A stretch of DNA of 64,000 nt from Planococcus antarcticus DSM 14505 (GTDB lineage: Bacteria > Bacillota > Bacilli > Bacillales_A > Planococcaceae): NCBI RefSeq assembly GCF_001687565.2, contig NZ_CP016534.2, positions 2,546,501 to 2,610,500 of the forward strand, written 5' to 3'. Below, in pieces: positions 52,957-62,448 of this stretch. The notes beneath the pieces were generated by a model. It was not told the origin of the DNA. It worked only from the letters and a program-made list of their open reading frames with translations, and made no database searches. Both the position numbers and the translations under genes were made by a program. Within the stretch, counting starts at the first letter, position 1. Every line of letters begins with the position of its first letter.

Positions 52957-54192
52957 TTACACTTTCTTGAATACTAGCGAAGCGTTATGTCCACCAAATC
53001 CAAGTGAATTACTCATTGCAAATTCAAATTCTGCTTTCCGTGCTTCGTTTGGAACATAATCCAAATCACATTGTTCATCAGGCGTTTCATAATTGGTTGT
53101 CGGAGGCATAATGCCTTCCTTCAACGCCAATGCGGTGAAAATCGCTTCGACTCCACCGGCAGCGCCAAGCAAGTGGCCCGTCATGGATTTGGTTGAGCTC
53201 ATTCCTAATTTATAGGCATGTTCTCCAAATACCGTTTTAACCGCCATGGTCTCGTATAGATCATTATAGGCTGTACTTGTACCATGTGCATTAATGTATC
53301 CGATATCCGTTGTTTCAATTCCTGCATCTGCCAAGGCTTGTGCCATTGCACGAGCTGCACCTTCTCCACCTTCAGCAGGAGCAGTAATATGATAGGCGTC
53401 TCCAGTTGAACCATATCCAACAATTTCGGCATAAATCTTGGCACCTCGTGCTTTTGCGAATTCATACTCTTCAAGGATAACAATTCCTGCACCTTCTCCA
53501 ATGACAAATCCATCACGGTTTTTATCGAATGGACGAGAGGCTGTCGCTGCGTCGGTATTTGTCGTCAATGCCGTGTTCGCTGTAAATCCGGCTACTGACA
53601 ATTGTGTGATAGGTGCTTCTGCTCCGCCGGAAATCATAGCATCTGCATCTCCGCGTTGAATAACTTTAAAAGCATCGCCTATCGAGTTTGTGCCTGAAGC
53701 ACAAGCTGTTACTGAACAAGAGTTGATCGCTTTGGCGCCAAAGTAAATCGAGACCTGACCTGATGCCATATCTGGAATAATCATTGGAATTAAGAATGGA
53801 CTGATGCGGCGAACGCCTCTCGTATTCAGCACGTTCATCTGGTTTTCAATTGTCTCCATACCACCAATACCTGAACCGATCCAGACACCTGTCCGTAGAG
53901 CTGTTTTTTCATCCAGTTCAAGCTTGGCATCTTTCATTGCCATGATCGAAGCAGCAAGTGCATAATGCGTAAAGCGGTCCATTTTCCGAGCATCTTTCTT
54001 TTCAATATAATCTTCTATCGAAAAGTCATTTACTTCTGCGGCAACTTTCGCTGAATATAAATCTGCATCCAATCTGGTTAAAGGACCAACTCCGGATTTC
54101 CCACTTTTGACAGCTTCCCAAGTTGTTTCAATATCATTGCCTAAAGGTGTGACAGCACCAATTCCTGTAATAACTACACGACGATTTTCCAT
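52957..54192 (-). CDS. fabF: 3-oxoacyl-[ACP] synthase II FabF
   Basis: A 411-residue elongating condensing enzyme of type II fatty-acid synthesis. Catalytic Cys164 is in VTACASG; the two His are in [11 protein letters not shown] and [15 protein letters not shown] 54192 is chosen with GGAAGAAG upstream; the frame from 54213 adds seven residues without a ribosome site. It lies 27 bp after fabH and shares its FapR-controlled transcript. Confidence 0.97.
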   Translation of the reverse strand: MENRRVVITGIGAVTPLGNDIETTWEAVKSGKSGVGPLTRLDADLYSAKVAAEVNDFSIEDYIEKKDARKMDRFTHYALAASIMAMKDAKLELDEKTALRTGVWIGSGIGGMETIENQMNVLNTRGVRRISPFLIPMIIPDMASGQVSIYFGAKAINSCSVTACASGTNSIGDAFKVIQRGDADAMISGGAEAPITQLSVAGFTANTALTTNTDAATASRPFDKNRDGFVIGEGAGIVILEEYEFAKARGAKIYAEIVGYGSTGDAYHITAPAEGGEGAARAMAQALADAGIETTDIGYINAHGTSTAYNDLYETMAVKTVFGEHAYKLGMSSTKSMTGHLLGAAGGVEAIFTALALKEGIMPPTTNYETPDEQCDLDYVPNEARKAEFEFAMSNSLGFGGHNASLVFKKV

Positions 54193-54219
54193 TCTATCTT
54201 CTTCCTTTCGCATACCTGA

Positions 54220-55158
54220 TTATTTACCCCACTTCATAGCAATCGCGCCCCATGTCAAACCGCCGCCAAATCCGACCATGACGATGACATCATCGTCTTT
54301 AACACGGCCCTCTTCGACGTCTTCGACGAGAGAAACCGGAATCGATGCGGCTGAAGTGTTTCCATATTTATGGATTGTTTTCGACATTTTCTCAACCGGA
54401 AGGCCTAAACGTTCTCTAGACGCCTCCATAATGCGGATATTGGCTTGATGCGGGATGAGAAAATCGACATCTTCTTTTTGTAATCCCGCTTTTTTGATAA
54501 CATTTATCGCTGACTCACCCATTTGGCGTACAGCAAACTTGAATACTTCTCTACCATTCATCTGTAAATGGTCTTCTTCGTCCTGGTAAAGGTGTTTTCC
54601 CCCTGAACCATCTGCCCCAAGTTCAAAAGATAGGATTCCTCGTCCTTCGGAAACTTTTCCGATTACTGCAGCTCCTGCACCATCACCGAACAGCACAGCA
54701 GTGTTACGATCTTCCCAGTTGGTGATTTTCGATAATTTTTCGACACCAACAACCAGTACATATTTATAAACATCAGAATCAATGAATTGTTTTGCAGTAA
54801 TCACTCCATACATGAATCCTGCGCATGCAGCAGAAATATCCATGGCTGCAGCATTAACAGCTCCAATTTCCTGCTGAATCACGCAAGACATCGATGGAAA
54901 GGGCTGATCGGGTGTGACTGTCGCCACTAAGATCAAACCGATTTCAGCAGGATCGATGCCAGCATCTTCAATCGCTTTTTTTGCAGCTTCCCGTGACATG
55001 TCAGAAGTATCCTGATCGTCTTTTGCAATTCGGCGCTCTTCTATGCCTGTCATTGTACGGATCCACTCGTCACTGGTATCCATGCGCTGCTCTAATTGAA
55101 AGTTCGTCAATATATCTTCCGGAAGGCATCTACCCAAACCGATAATTCCAGCATTCAT
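54220..55158 (-). CDS. fabH: 3-oxoacyl-[ACP] synthase III FabH
   Basis: A 312-residue initiating condensing enzyme joining acetyl- or branched acyl-CoA with malonyl-ACP; its specificity sets branched-chain fatty-acid content in Bacillales. The catalytic triad is Cys112 (ISAACAG), His in IPHQANIRI and Asn in YGNTSAAS. The start is ATG 55158 after GAGGGA. First gene of fabH-fabF. Confidence 0.97.
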   Translation of the reverse strand: MNAGIIGLGRCLPEDILTNFQLEQRMDTSDEWIRTMTGIEERRIAKDDQDTSDMSREAAKKAIEDAGIDPAEIGLILVATVTPDQPFPSMSCVIQQEIGAVNAAAMDISAACAGFMYGVITAKQFIDSDVYKYVLVVGVEKLSKITNWEDRNTAVLFGDGAGAAVIGKVSEGRGILSFELGADGSGGKHLYQDEEDHLQMNGREVFKFAVRQMGESAINVIKKAGLQKEDVDFLIPHQANIRIMEASRERLGLPVEKMSKTIHKYGNTSAASIPVSLVEDVEEGRVKDDDVIVMVGFGGGLTWGAIAMKWGK

Positions 55159-55188
55159 CTTATATCCCTCATTTCAGTTATCATCATA

Positions 55189-55209
55189 TATTAGTACCTG
55201 GTATTAATA
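55189..55209 (-). promoter_or_regulatory. FapR-type operator upstream of fabH
   Basis: TATTAGTACCTGGTATTAATA is a near-perfect palindrome around ACC-T-GGT. It shares TTA-N-TACCTGGTA-N-TAA with the site before fabI. It lies about 30-50 bp before the fabH start. Confidence 0.85.
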
Positions 55210-55345
55210 ATACGCCACCATGTCTGTAATTTCAACTAACTGACATAATTTCGACAAAAATTCTTCATTGTCTGGAATCTTTCTTTCTGTCCGTTGAGGC
55301 TTGTGCTATGATTAGGCTAGATATTCTATGTAGAGGTGAAACTAG

Positions 55346-55531
55346 ATGCAATATATTGGAACATTTTTATGGTCATTTTTATTGATTTCATTGGTTAACT
55401 ACGTGGTAAGTGCAGTACAGAACGTACCTTTCGATTTCATGATCGGCGTTTACATTTCAGTCGGAGTTTCAATTCTGATTTTTGTTATGTCGGCCATTAT
55501 TCCAGAAGGACCTGCTCCTGAAAAGCATTAA
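55346..55531 (+). CDS. Small two-helix membrane protein, DUF2929-like
   Basis: A 61-residue protein of two membrane helices: ~4-25 (IGTFLWSFLLISLVNYVV) and ~31-52 (FMIGVYISVGVSILIFVMSAI), with a short polar loop and tail (PEGPAPEKH). It matches the DUF2929 pattern found in Bacillales next to fatty-acid genes. Function is unknown. AGAGGTGA precedes ATG 55346. It is monocistronic and ends at a terminator shared with clpB. Confidence 0.8.
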   Translation: MQYIGTFLWSFLLISLVNYVVSAVQNVPFDFMIGVYISVGVSILIFVMSAIIPEGPAPEKH

Positions 55532-55535
55532 TAAG

Positions 55536-55577
55536 AAAAGAAGCGCAATCCGGAAATCCGGATTACGCTTCTTTTTT
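55536..55577 (+). terminator. Bidirectional terminator between DUF2929 gene and clpB
   Basis: Stem AAAAGAAGCG-C-AATCCGG with CCGGATT-A-CGCTTCTTTT (55536-55553 with 55558-55575), one mismatch, 4-nt loop, T-rich both ways. Confidence 0.9.
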
Positions 55578-57704
55578 GTTGATGATGATTTGTTTATTTT
55601 CTCCCATAGTCAATTCCAATTCCGAATTGGCGACAATTCCGCCTTTAATCAATTCACGTGCAATATTCGTTTCAATATTCCGCTGAATAAAACGTTTTAA
55701 CGGACGTGCACCAAATAATGGATCGGTTCCAGCTTCTACAATATAACTGATGACTGAATCATCTACAGTAAGTTTGATGTGCTGCTGGCTGATACGGGCA
55801 GCAAGTTCCGCGATCATTTTCTTGGCAATGCCATAAAAATGACGATTATTGAGCGCATGGAATATGACGATATCGTCGATGCGATTCAACAGTTCCGGTT
55901 TAAAATGCCGGCGCAATTCCCCCATAACAATGTCTTCAATATCATGTTCGCTACTGGTATCGTTGATGTAAGCCGATCCGATGTTGGAAGTCATAATCAC
56001 CACGGTGTTCGAGAAGTTGACCAGCCGCCCTTGGCTATCGGTAATGCGTCCATCATCTAATATCTGCAACAGAATATTTGCGACATCCGGATGTGCTTTT
56101 TCAATTTCATCAAGCAACACAACGGAGTAAGGATTGCGGCGCACCGCTTCTGTCAGTTGACCCCCTTCTTCGTAGCCAATATAGCCAGGAGGTGCTCCAA
56201 TCAGACGGGAAACACTATGTTTTTCCATATATTCGGACATGTCGATCCGGATAAAATGATCTTCTGAGTCAAATAGATTGGCTGCCAGAGATTTGGCCAA
56301 TTCCGTTTTACCAACGCCTGTTGGCCCAAGGAAAATAAAAGAACCGATTGGTTTTCTTTCGTCTTTGATGCCTGCGCGTGCTCTCCATACTGCTTCAGTG
56401 ACTAGCTCAACTGCTTTGTCTTGACCGATTACCCGTTCTTTCAGGGTTTCATCCAAACGAAGCAGCTTCTCCCGCTCACCTTCCACCAATTTTGTCACTG
56501 GAATGCCGGTCCATCTGCCTACGATTCCTGCAATTTCTTCTTCGGTGACTTCTTCACGCAGCAAGCGCTCAGCACCACCTTTTTCCAGATCCGCTTCTAG
56601 TGCCACCAACTCTTTTTCCAATTCTGGAATCTTACCATGCTGCAAAACAGCAGCTGCGTTCAGATCATACCGGTTTTCAGCATCTTCCAGCTGTCGGCGG
56701 AATTGATCTAGCCGCTCACGCTTTTCCTGAATTTTTTTCAATGACTCTTTTTCTTCGGTCCATTGATTTTTCATTCCGGCCGAAGAGTCACGCAGGTCGG
56801 TGATTTCTTCGCGCAAGGTTTTCAATCGAATTTTACTCGCCTCATCTTTTTCTTTCATTAGAGCCTGCTCTTCAATTTCGAGCTGCATAAGGCGACGTGT
56901 CACTTCATCAAGCTCCTGAGGCATCGAGTCGATTTCCGTGCGGATCATTGCACAAGCTTCATCTATCAAGTCAATGGCTTTGTCCGGCAAAAATCGCTCT
57001 GTAATATAACGGTCTGACATTGCAGCTGCAGCTACAATCGCCCGGTCATGAATCCGAACAGCGTGATGCAATTCAAAGCGTTCCTTCAACCCGCGTAAAA
57101 TGGAGACCGTATCTTCGACCGAAGGCTCTCGTACCATCACCTGTTGGAAACGACGCTCTAATGCTGGATCTTTTTCGATATGCTTCCGGTATTCGTCCAG
57201 AGTGGTTGCTCCAATACAATACAATTCCCCGCGCGCAAGCATCGGTTTCAGCATATTCCCTGCATCCATCGCCCCTTCTGTTTTACCGGCTCCGACAATG
57301 GTGTGGATTTCATCGATAAAGAGAATAATCTGTCCTTCACTGTCTTTGACCTGCTTTAGGACACTTTTCAAACGCTCTTCGAATTCACCACGGTACTTGG
57401 CTCCAGCAATCAATGCGCTCATATCAAGCTCGTAAATAGTCCGGTTTTTCAAGCCTTCCGGGACATCATTACGGACAATCCGCTGTGCCAGCCCTTCGAC
57501 AATCGCCGTTTTACCGACACCAGGTTCTCCGATCAATACTGGATTGTTTTTGGTCTTCCGTGACAAGATCCGGATAACGTTGCGGATTTCTTGGTCTCTG
57601 CCGATAACAGGGTCCATTTTCCCCGCTTGCGCCTGTTCCACCATATTTCGTCCAAACTGCTCCAACGGGGATTTTTGATCTGTGTTATTCGGGAATTGAA
57701 CCAT
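55563..57704 (-). CDS. clpB: ClpB-type disaggregase lacking the N-terminal domain
   Basis: A 713-residue AAA+ chaperone that, with DnaK, pulls proteins out of aggregates. It begins almost directly at nucleotide-binding domain 1 ([20 protein letters not shown]); Walker A is GEPGVGKTA (59-67). A long coiled-coil M domain (~265-390) of ClpB type follows. Domain 2 has [14 protein letters not shown] and ends like ClpB. The usual ~150-residue N domain of full-length ClpB (~860 residues) is missing. ATG 57704 follows AAAGGTG, and a perfect CtsR box plus promoter lie just upstream, so the short form is native rather than a broken gene. No ClpP-binding loop was recognised. Confidence 0.9.
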   Translation of the reverse strand: MVQFPNNTDQKSPLEQFGRNMVEQAQAGKMDPVIGRDQEIRNVIRILSRKTKNNPVLIGEPGVGKTAIVEGLAQRIVRNDVPEGLKNRTIYELDMSALIAGAKYRGEFEERLKSVLKQVKDSEGQIILFIDEIHTIVGAGKTEGAMDAGNMLKPMLARGELYCIGATTLDEYRKHIEKDPALERRFQQVMVREPSVEDTVSILRGLKERFELHHAVRIHDRAIVAAAAMSDRYITERFLPDKAIDLIDEACAMIRTEIDSMPQELDEVTRRLMQLEIEEQALMKEKDEASKIRLKTLREEITDLRDSSAGMKNQWTEEKESLKKIQEKRERLDQFRRQLEDAENRYDLNAAAVLQHGKIPELEKELVALEADLEKGGAERLLREEVTEEEIAGIVGRWTGIPVTKLVEGEREKLLRLDETLKERVIGQDKAVELVTEAVWRARAGIKDERKPIGSFIFLGPTGVGKTELAKSLAANLFDSEDHFIRIDMSEYMEKHSVSRLIGAPPGYIGYEEGGQLTEAVRRNPYSVVLLDEIEKAHPDVANILLQILDDGRITDSQGRLVNFSNTVVIMTSNIGSAYINDTSSEHDIEDIVMGELRRHFKPELLNRIDDIVIFHALNNRHFYGIAKKMIAELAARISQQHIKLTVDDSVISYIVEAGTDPLFGARPLKRFIQRNIETNIARELIKGGIVANSELELTMGENKQIIINKKEA

Positions 57705-57726
57705 AATAATCACACCTTTCAAATTG

Positions 57727-57778
57727 TTTGACTATCTTTGACTAATTAAATTATAGTCAATTTTTCAGGAATAATCAA
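57727..57778 (-). promoter_or_regulatory. CtsR operator and promoter of clpB
   Basis: Minus-strand AGTCAAA-GAT-AGTCAAA (57727-57743) matches the CtsR heptad direct repeat with its 3-bp gap. Upstream is TTGATT (57773-57778), 17-bp spacer, TATAAT (57750-57755). Heat would relieve CtsR repression. Confidence 0.94.
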
Positions 57779-58001
57779 TTATTATGACCCAAATTTATTG
57801 TTCTTTCAAATTGATATATTATTTAAAGAAATCACCCCAAGCAAACGCTTTCGAAAAGACACACCTAAAGTTTTTTGGAACACCTCTTTGTGATTAAGCT
57901 GGCGCAGCGATGAAGGAAAAGGGGTTCGTCAAAACGCCTGCTCGGACAGGTGCCATCATCTGCTCCTTCTTCTAAGGATTGTGCATATCATTAGCGAACA
58001 G
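57779..58001. other. Intergenic region, nothing firm
   Basis: About 220 bp between clpB and yitW transcription. A 21-codon plus-strand frame (from 57910) lacks a ribosome site. A weak hairpin around CGCCTG/CAGGTG (57936-57953) is seen. Confidence 0.4.
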
Positions 58002-58038
58002 AAAAGCCTTGCCGGAATAAATTTCGGCAAGGCTTTTT
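58002..58038 (-). terminator. Terminator after yitW
   Basis: 13-bp stem AAAAGCCTTGCCG/CGGCAAGGCTTTT (58002-58014 with 58025-58037), T-rich on the minus strand. Confidence 0.9.
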
Positions 58039-58047
58039 GAATATCGA

Positions 58048-58356
58048 TTATCGGACGCCAAGCGCCATTTTTGCATAACGTGACATATGGTCTTTGCCCC
58101 ATACTGGTGTCCAGACGATTTTAACATCGACTTCTTCGACTTCAGGCAATTCATACAAGGAAGCTTTGACCATTTCCACGATTTGAGGTCCCATTGGACA
58201 TCCCATCGACGTTAAGGTCATAGTAACAACCGCAAAGCCATCTTCAGTCACCATTACATCATATACTAGCCCGAGATTGACAATATCTACTCCCAATTCG
58301 GGATCGATTACTGTTTCCAACGCACCCATCATGCTGTCTTTCATATCTTGATCCAT
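58048..58356 (-). CDS. yitW: Iron-sulfur assembly protein, MIP18/SufT family (YitW)
   Basis: A 102-residue DUF59 (MIP18/PaaD-like) protein that helps mature Fe-S clusters. Signature segments are VIDPELGVDIVNLGLVYDV and the reactive-Cys loop LTSMGCPMGP. GGGAGGG precedes ATG 58356. It lies 67 bp downstream of the yitV-like gene on the same strand, as in Bacillus. Confidence 0.92.
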   Translation of the reverse strand: MDQDMKDSMMGALETVIDPELGVDIVNLGLVYDVMVTEDGFAVVTMTLTSMGCPMGPQIVEMVKASLYELPEVEEVDVKIVWTPVWGKDHMSRYAKMALGVR

Positions 58357-58423
58357 TTAGAATCCCTCCCTTTACTAATAATACTATCTTAACAAACTTC
58401 GTACAGAATTGAAATTGACACGC

Positions 58424-59191
58424 TTACTCGATTAAGTATTTTGCGAGCCAGTCTGTGGCCTCGAGCATTCCGTTTCGACTTACCGCGTGTCCAGCTTCTC
58501 TTTCACGGGTAAAGTTAATTTTTTCAGGTACTGCTTCGTACTGATTCTTAAGCTCTTTAAACAGACGATAGGTCGGTTCAAATGGCACCGTCACATCCTG
58601 TTCCCCATGCCAGAAATAAATCGGCCGTCCGTTGAATTTCGGCTTGTTCCGGCCACTATCAAAAATAGCTAAAGTCGAAAGCATGCGTTCGCGTTCTTCT
58701 GCACTGATTGGCAACTGGAAACCTCTCGATTCATATTGAGCCATTTGCGCCTGCGCCAACTCTACGTAATTTCCTGCGCCCATCATAACGGCCGCCGCTT
58801 GGATCCATGGATAAACCGTCATTGCCCCCAGAGTGGTGATGCCGCCCATGGAAGTTCCACCTATCCCCGGTTCACCAGTGACCAGCTCACGCTTATGTAG
58901 TTCTTTATGCAGAAATGCTAGCTCTTCTATTGAAGTAAGCACGATTTCCCAAAACCGCAAGCTTATTTGAACTTCATCCAATCCTTCGCTGCGTTCTCCG
59001 TGAAGATGCGCATCCGGCAAAATTACACGAAGTCCTTTTTCAGCCAACTGGTAGGCATAATGCAAATTATGCTCTTTGGCACTCATATGACCATGAAAAA
59101 AAACAACTGTTGGCAATGCTACTTCCGCATCCTGATTCGGAGTTATATGAAGCAAAGGGATATGTCCCCAAATTTGTCGTTGAACTCTCAA
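58424..59191 (-). CDS. yitV: Alpha/beta hydrolase YitV-like
   Basis: A 255-residue dienelactone-hydrolase-like esterase or peptidase. The oxyanion region is FFHGHMSAKE, the nucleophile elbow GGTSMGG, and the acid/His region HGEQDVTVPFEP and AGHAVS. No signal peptide. TTG 59191 is used, with GAAGGA upstream. It is divergent from yitU, with yitW downstream, which supports the name. The substrate is unknown. Confidence 0.88.
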   Translation of the reverse strand: MRVQRQIWGHIPLLHITPNQDAEVALPTVVFFHGHMSAKEHNLHYAYQLAEKGLRVILPDAHLHGERSEGLDEVQISLRFWEIVLTSIEELAFLHKELHKRELVTGEPGIGGTSMGGITTLGAMTVYPWIQAAAVMMGAGNYVELAQAQMAQYESRGFQLPISAEERERMLSTLAIFDSGRNKPKFNGRPIYFWHGEQDVTVPFEPTYRLFKELKNQYEAVPEKINFTREREAGHAVSRNGMLEATDWLAKYLIE

Positions 59192-59291
59192 CTGAATTCA
59201 CTTCCTTCATCATCAATCGTACCAATCTTCCAGATACCTGGCAAACACCAATTCCTTTCCAATTAAAGTCTTTTGATTTACTTAAATTTTT

Positions 59292-59321
59292 TTGACGAAT
59301 CCCTTGCTTTATCGCTACACT
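59292..59321 (+). promoter_or_regulatory. Probable promoter of the yitU-degV-cdr operon
   Basis: TTGACG (59292-59297), 18-bp spacer, TACACT (59316-59321), 31 bp before the yitU start. Confidence 0.55.
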
Positions 59322-59351
59322 AGTAATATATAGAAAGGAGATGGCTATTTT

Positions 59352-60158
59352 ATGAAACAACATTTAATCGTTCTTGATTTAGATGGAACCTTATTGACAG
59401 ATCAGAAAGTCATTTCACAAAAAACGAAACTGACTTTAAATAAAGCACTTGAAGCAGGGCATCAGGTAATGATTGCAACTGGCCGGCCCTATCGTTCGAG
59501 TGAAACCTATTACAAGGAACTGGGGCTAACGACACCAATCGTCAACTTTAACGGTGCATTTGTCCATCATCCGACCAATCGGCATTGGGGGACGCATCAT
59601 ACGCCTATCGGATTGGACGTAGTCCACGAAGTGGTGGAATCAATGCACGATTACGATTTCCACAATATCGTCGCTGAAGTTCTGGATGATGTTTATGTTC
59701 ACCATCATGATGAAAAATTGATGGATATTTTCCGTTTTGGAGATCCGACCATCACAACGGGGGATTTGCGTAATTATTTAAAAACTGACCCGACGTCTAT
59801 TTTAATCCACGCACCATTTGAGCGAGTGCAGGAAATCCATGATCATTTGTCTTCCGTCCACGCCGAAATGATCGACCATCGCCGCTGGGGAGCTCCTTGG
59901 CACGTTATTGAAATTGTCAAAAGCGGCATGAGTAAAGCTGTTGGACTAGACCGTGTTTCCAAATCACTGGGCATTTCGCGGGAAAACATCATTGCTTTTG
60001 GCGATGAAGATAATGATCTTGAAATGATTGATTTTGCAGGAGTTGGTGTGGCCATGGGCAATGCCATCGATCCTTTAAAAAATATCGCCAATGAAATCAC
60101 TTTAACAAATAACGATGACGGTATCGCAGAATTGCTGATTGACAGATTGAAACTGTAA
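59352..60158 (+). CDS. yitU: Cof-type HAD hydrolase YitU
   Basis: A 268-residue HAD phosphatase with a C2 cap. Motif I is LDLDGTLL (nucleophile Asp near 9), motif II IATGRP, motif III Lys near SKAVGLDRV, and motif IV FGDEDNDLEMI. In Bacillus YitU is one of the phosphatases acting on a riboflavin precursor; sugar phosphates are also possible. AAAGGAG precedes ATG 59352. It starts an operon with degV (19 bp) and cdr. Confidence 0.92.
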   Translation: MKQHLIVLDLDGTLLTDQKVISQKTKLTLNKALEAGHQVMIATGRPYRSSETYYKELGLTTPIVNFNGAFVHHPTNRHWGTHHTPIGLDVVHEVVESMHDYDFHNIVAEVLDDVYVHHHDEKLMDIFRFGDPTITTGDLRNYLKTDPTSILIHAPFERVQEIHDHLSSVHAEMIDHRRWGAPWHVIEIVKSGMSKAVGLDRVSKSLGISRENIIAFGDEDNDLEMIDFAGVGVAMGNAIDPLKNIANEITLTNNDDGIAELLIDRLKL

Positions 60159-60177
60159 ATAAAAAGGGGGATTACCT

Positions 60178-61047
60178 ATGAGATTATTCGCTGACAGCGC
60201 ATCGGATTTGCCAAAGGATTTTTTCGAAAACGAAAATGTTGTTTTATTCCCGTTGCGTGTCCACATTGGAGACCAGGATTTTGAAGACATAAGAGGCATT
60301 CAATCGATCAAAGTGTACGATAATATCCGGAATGGCAACCATCCAAAAACATCGCAGGTTTCACCTGAGGAAATGCTGTCTGCCTTTGAGCAACTGGCAA
60401 AAGACGGCGATGAGGGCTATTACATTGCCTTCTCTTCTGAACTGTCGGGCACATACAGCACTGCGGTGATGGTTGCAGATCAGGTACGCGAAGAACATCC
60501 TGATTTAAAGCTTACGATACTGGATTCAAAAGCCGCATCACTTGGCTATGGGCTACTGGTTAAAGAAGCGGTAAAATTGCGGGATGCCCAACAGCCACTG
60601 GATAAAATTATTGAAAAGACCCGTTTTATGGCCGATCATTTGGAAAGTCTCTTTACCGTGGAAGATCTCGACTATATGGCTAAGGGGGGGCGTATCTCCA
60701 AAGGCAGTGCTTTTGTTGGGGGGTTACTGAACATTAAACCATTACTCCATGTAGAAGACGGCAAATTAGTGCCGATCGAGAAACTGCGTGGACGCAAAAA
60801 AGTCATTAAACGCATGATTGAACTAATGAAAGAACGTGGCACTGACTTGGACCAGCAAATAATCGCCATCAGCCATGGTGACGATGAAGAGTTCGCCAAT
60901 GTCCTGAAGCAGGAAATAGAAGAGAATTTCCATCCCCGTAGTGTTGAAATCCATATGATTGGCTCTGTCATTGCCGCACATACCGGACCGGGTACTTTGG
61001 CTTTGTTCTTCTTTAATCAGATTGATCAGGAGCTGATTGGGCTTTGA
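60178..61047 (+). CDS. DegV-family fatty-acid-binding protein
   Basis: A 289-residue DegV-fold protein (FakB-like) that holds a fatty acid for phosphorylation by FakA. Conserved parts are DSASDLP (4-10), the Thr/Ser region KTSQVSPEEM, SSELSGTYSTA, DSKAASLGYG and IGSVIAAHTGPGTLAL. It probably presents exogenous or recycled fatty acids to lipid synthesis. GGGGG precedes ATG 60178. Its stop overlaps the cdr start (TTGA). Confidence 0.92.
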   Translation: MRLFADSASDLPKDFFENENVVLFPLRVHIGDQDFEDIRGIQSIKVYDNIRNGNHPKTSQVSPEEMLSAFEQLAKDGDEGYYIAFSSELSGTYSTAVMVADQVREEHPDLKLTILDSKAASLGYGLLVKEAVKLRDAQQPLDKIIEKTRFMADHLESLFTVEDLDYMAKGGRISKGSAFVGGLLNIKPLLHVEDGKLVPIEKLRGRKKVIKRMIELMKERGTDLDQQIIAISHGDDEEFANVLKQEIEENFHPRSVEIHMIGSVIAAHTGPGTLALFFFNQIDQELIGL

Positions 61048-62378
61048 AAAAAATAGTCATTGTAGGTGCAGTAGGTGGAGGAGCCACAGCCGCTGGCCAA
61101 ATTCGATTCTACGATCCGGAAGCACGCATCGTTGTGTTTGATCGTGATTCAACAATGTCCTACGCAGCGTGTGGAACACCATACGTTATAGGCGATGTCA
61201 TTGAAGATGAACGCTCAATCATCATGACGGATCCCGAGCAATTTAAGAAAAAGCGAGATATTGATGTTCATTTGCGACATGAAGTGCTGGAAATCGATAG
61301 AGCAGCTAAGAAAGTCCGTGTGCGGAACCTGGAAACAAGCGAACAATTTGAGGAGCCCTATGATGCTTTAATCTTGGCTCCAGGCGGTTCTGCCATTGTG
61401 CCTAAAGTCGAGGGACTGGATTCTTCAAAGGTCTTCACTTTACGCAATTTTGATGATATGCAGCAGATTGATCAGTTCATTAAGGACGAGCGGCCTAAAA
61501 ATTGTGTGGTTTCAGGCGGCGGATTTATCGGTCTTGAAATGGCTGAAAACCTCAAAAACCTGGGCTTGGACGTATCGCTGGTGCACAAATCTCCGACTAT
61601 CATGTCCATTTTGGACACCGATATTTCGGTGATCATCGAAAAAGAACTGTCACAACACGGCGTCAAGCTTATTACTGGAACCACGATTGAAAAGACTGAA
61701 GGCAAAACCATTAAATTACAGAATGGCATTGAGCTACAGTCTGATTTCATCATTATGAGCATTGGCTTGCGCCCTAATACCGGCCTTGCTGTGAAAGCCG
61801 GGTTGAAAATCGGTGAAACCGGCGGCATTCAAACCAATGAATTCATGCAGACAAATGATCCATCAATTTATGCAATCGGTGATGCTTCAGAGAATTTTGA
61901 TATGGTAACGGGAGATCCAAAGAGAGTGCCTCTTGCGTCCCCCGCTCATCGTCAAGCATTCGTCGCAGCACGTCATCTGACGGGAGATAAAATAGCGAAA
62001 AAAGGATTACTCGGAACTTCTGTCTTAAAGATTTTTTCGTTGACCGCTGCGATGACCGGGTTGAACGAAAAAGCCATTCAGGACAAAAATCTGGCTTTCG
62101 CAACAGTTACACATACCGGCAACTCGAATGCAGGCTATTATCCCGAGCATGCGAAACTCACATTAAAGGTCCATTACGATCCACAGACTCGAAAGATTCT
62201 TGGAGCGCAATGCATTGGCGGCAAAGGGGTTGATAAGCGAATAGATGTTATCGTTACAGCTATTTACGGCGGATTGACAATTGACGACTTGCAGGCACTC
62301 GAGCTCTGTTATGCACCGCCTTATTCTTCACCCAAAGATCCGATCAATATGGTTGGCTATAAGGCCATCACCAAATAG
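61044..62378 (+). CDS. cdr: Coenzyme A disulfide reductase
   Basis: A 444-residue FAD/NAD(P)H-dependent flavoprotein that keeps CoA reduced in organisms using CoA-SH as a main thiol. N-terminal FAD motif VGAVGGGATAAGQIR, single active Cys near 43 in SYAACGTPYVIG, NAD motif SGGGFIGLEMAE, second FAD motif YAIGDASE, and the C-terminal Tyr-rich AYAPPYS-like CYAPPYSSPKDPINMVGY. This matches S. aureus Cdr. TTG 61044 overlaps the degV stop, so translation is coupled. It fits the thiol-stress theme (Spx) of the window. Confidence 0.92.
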   Translation: MKKIVIVGAVGGGATAAGQIRFYDPEARIVVFDRDSTMSYAACGTPYVIGDVIEDERSIIMTDPEQFKKKRDIDVHLRHEVLEIDRAAKKVRVRNLETSEQFEEPYDALILAPGGSAIVPKVEGLDSSKVFTLRNFDDMQQIDQFIKDERPKNCVVSGGGFIGLEMAENLKNLGLDVSLVHKSPTIMSILDTDISVIIEKELSQHGVKLITGTTIEKTEGKTIKLQNGIELQSDFIIMSIGLRPNTGLAVKAGLKIGETGGIQTNEFMQTNDPSIYAIGDASENFDMVTGDPKRVPLASPAHRQAFVAARHLTGDKIAKKGLLGTSVLKIFSLTAAMTGLNEKAIQDKNLAFATVTHTGNSNAGYYPEHAKLTLKVHYDPQTRKILGAQCIGGKGVDKRIDVIVTAIYGGLTIDDLQALELCYAPPYSSPKDPINMVGYKAITK

Positions 62379-62388
62379 TACCCACACG

Positions 62389-62434
62389 AAAACAGGCAAA
62401 GAAAAAGCGAATCGCTTTTTCTTTGCCTGTTTTA
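62389..62434 (+). terminator. Bidirectional terminator after cdr
   Basis: A perfect 21-bp stem (62389-62409 with 62413-62433) with a 3-nt loop, A-rich and T-rich ends; convergent with the amylase-like gene. Confidence 0.93.
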
Positions 62435-62448
62435 TTTTGATAAAACTA

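Noticed and set aside
57840..57862. CcpA cre-like sequence around CAAACGCTTTCG
   Set aside because: It matches only part of the consensus and is not clearly placed at a promoter.
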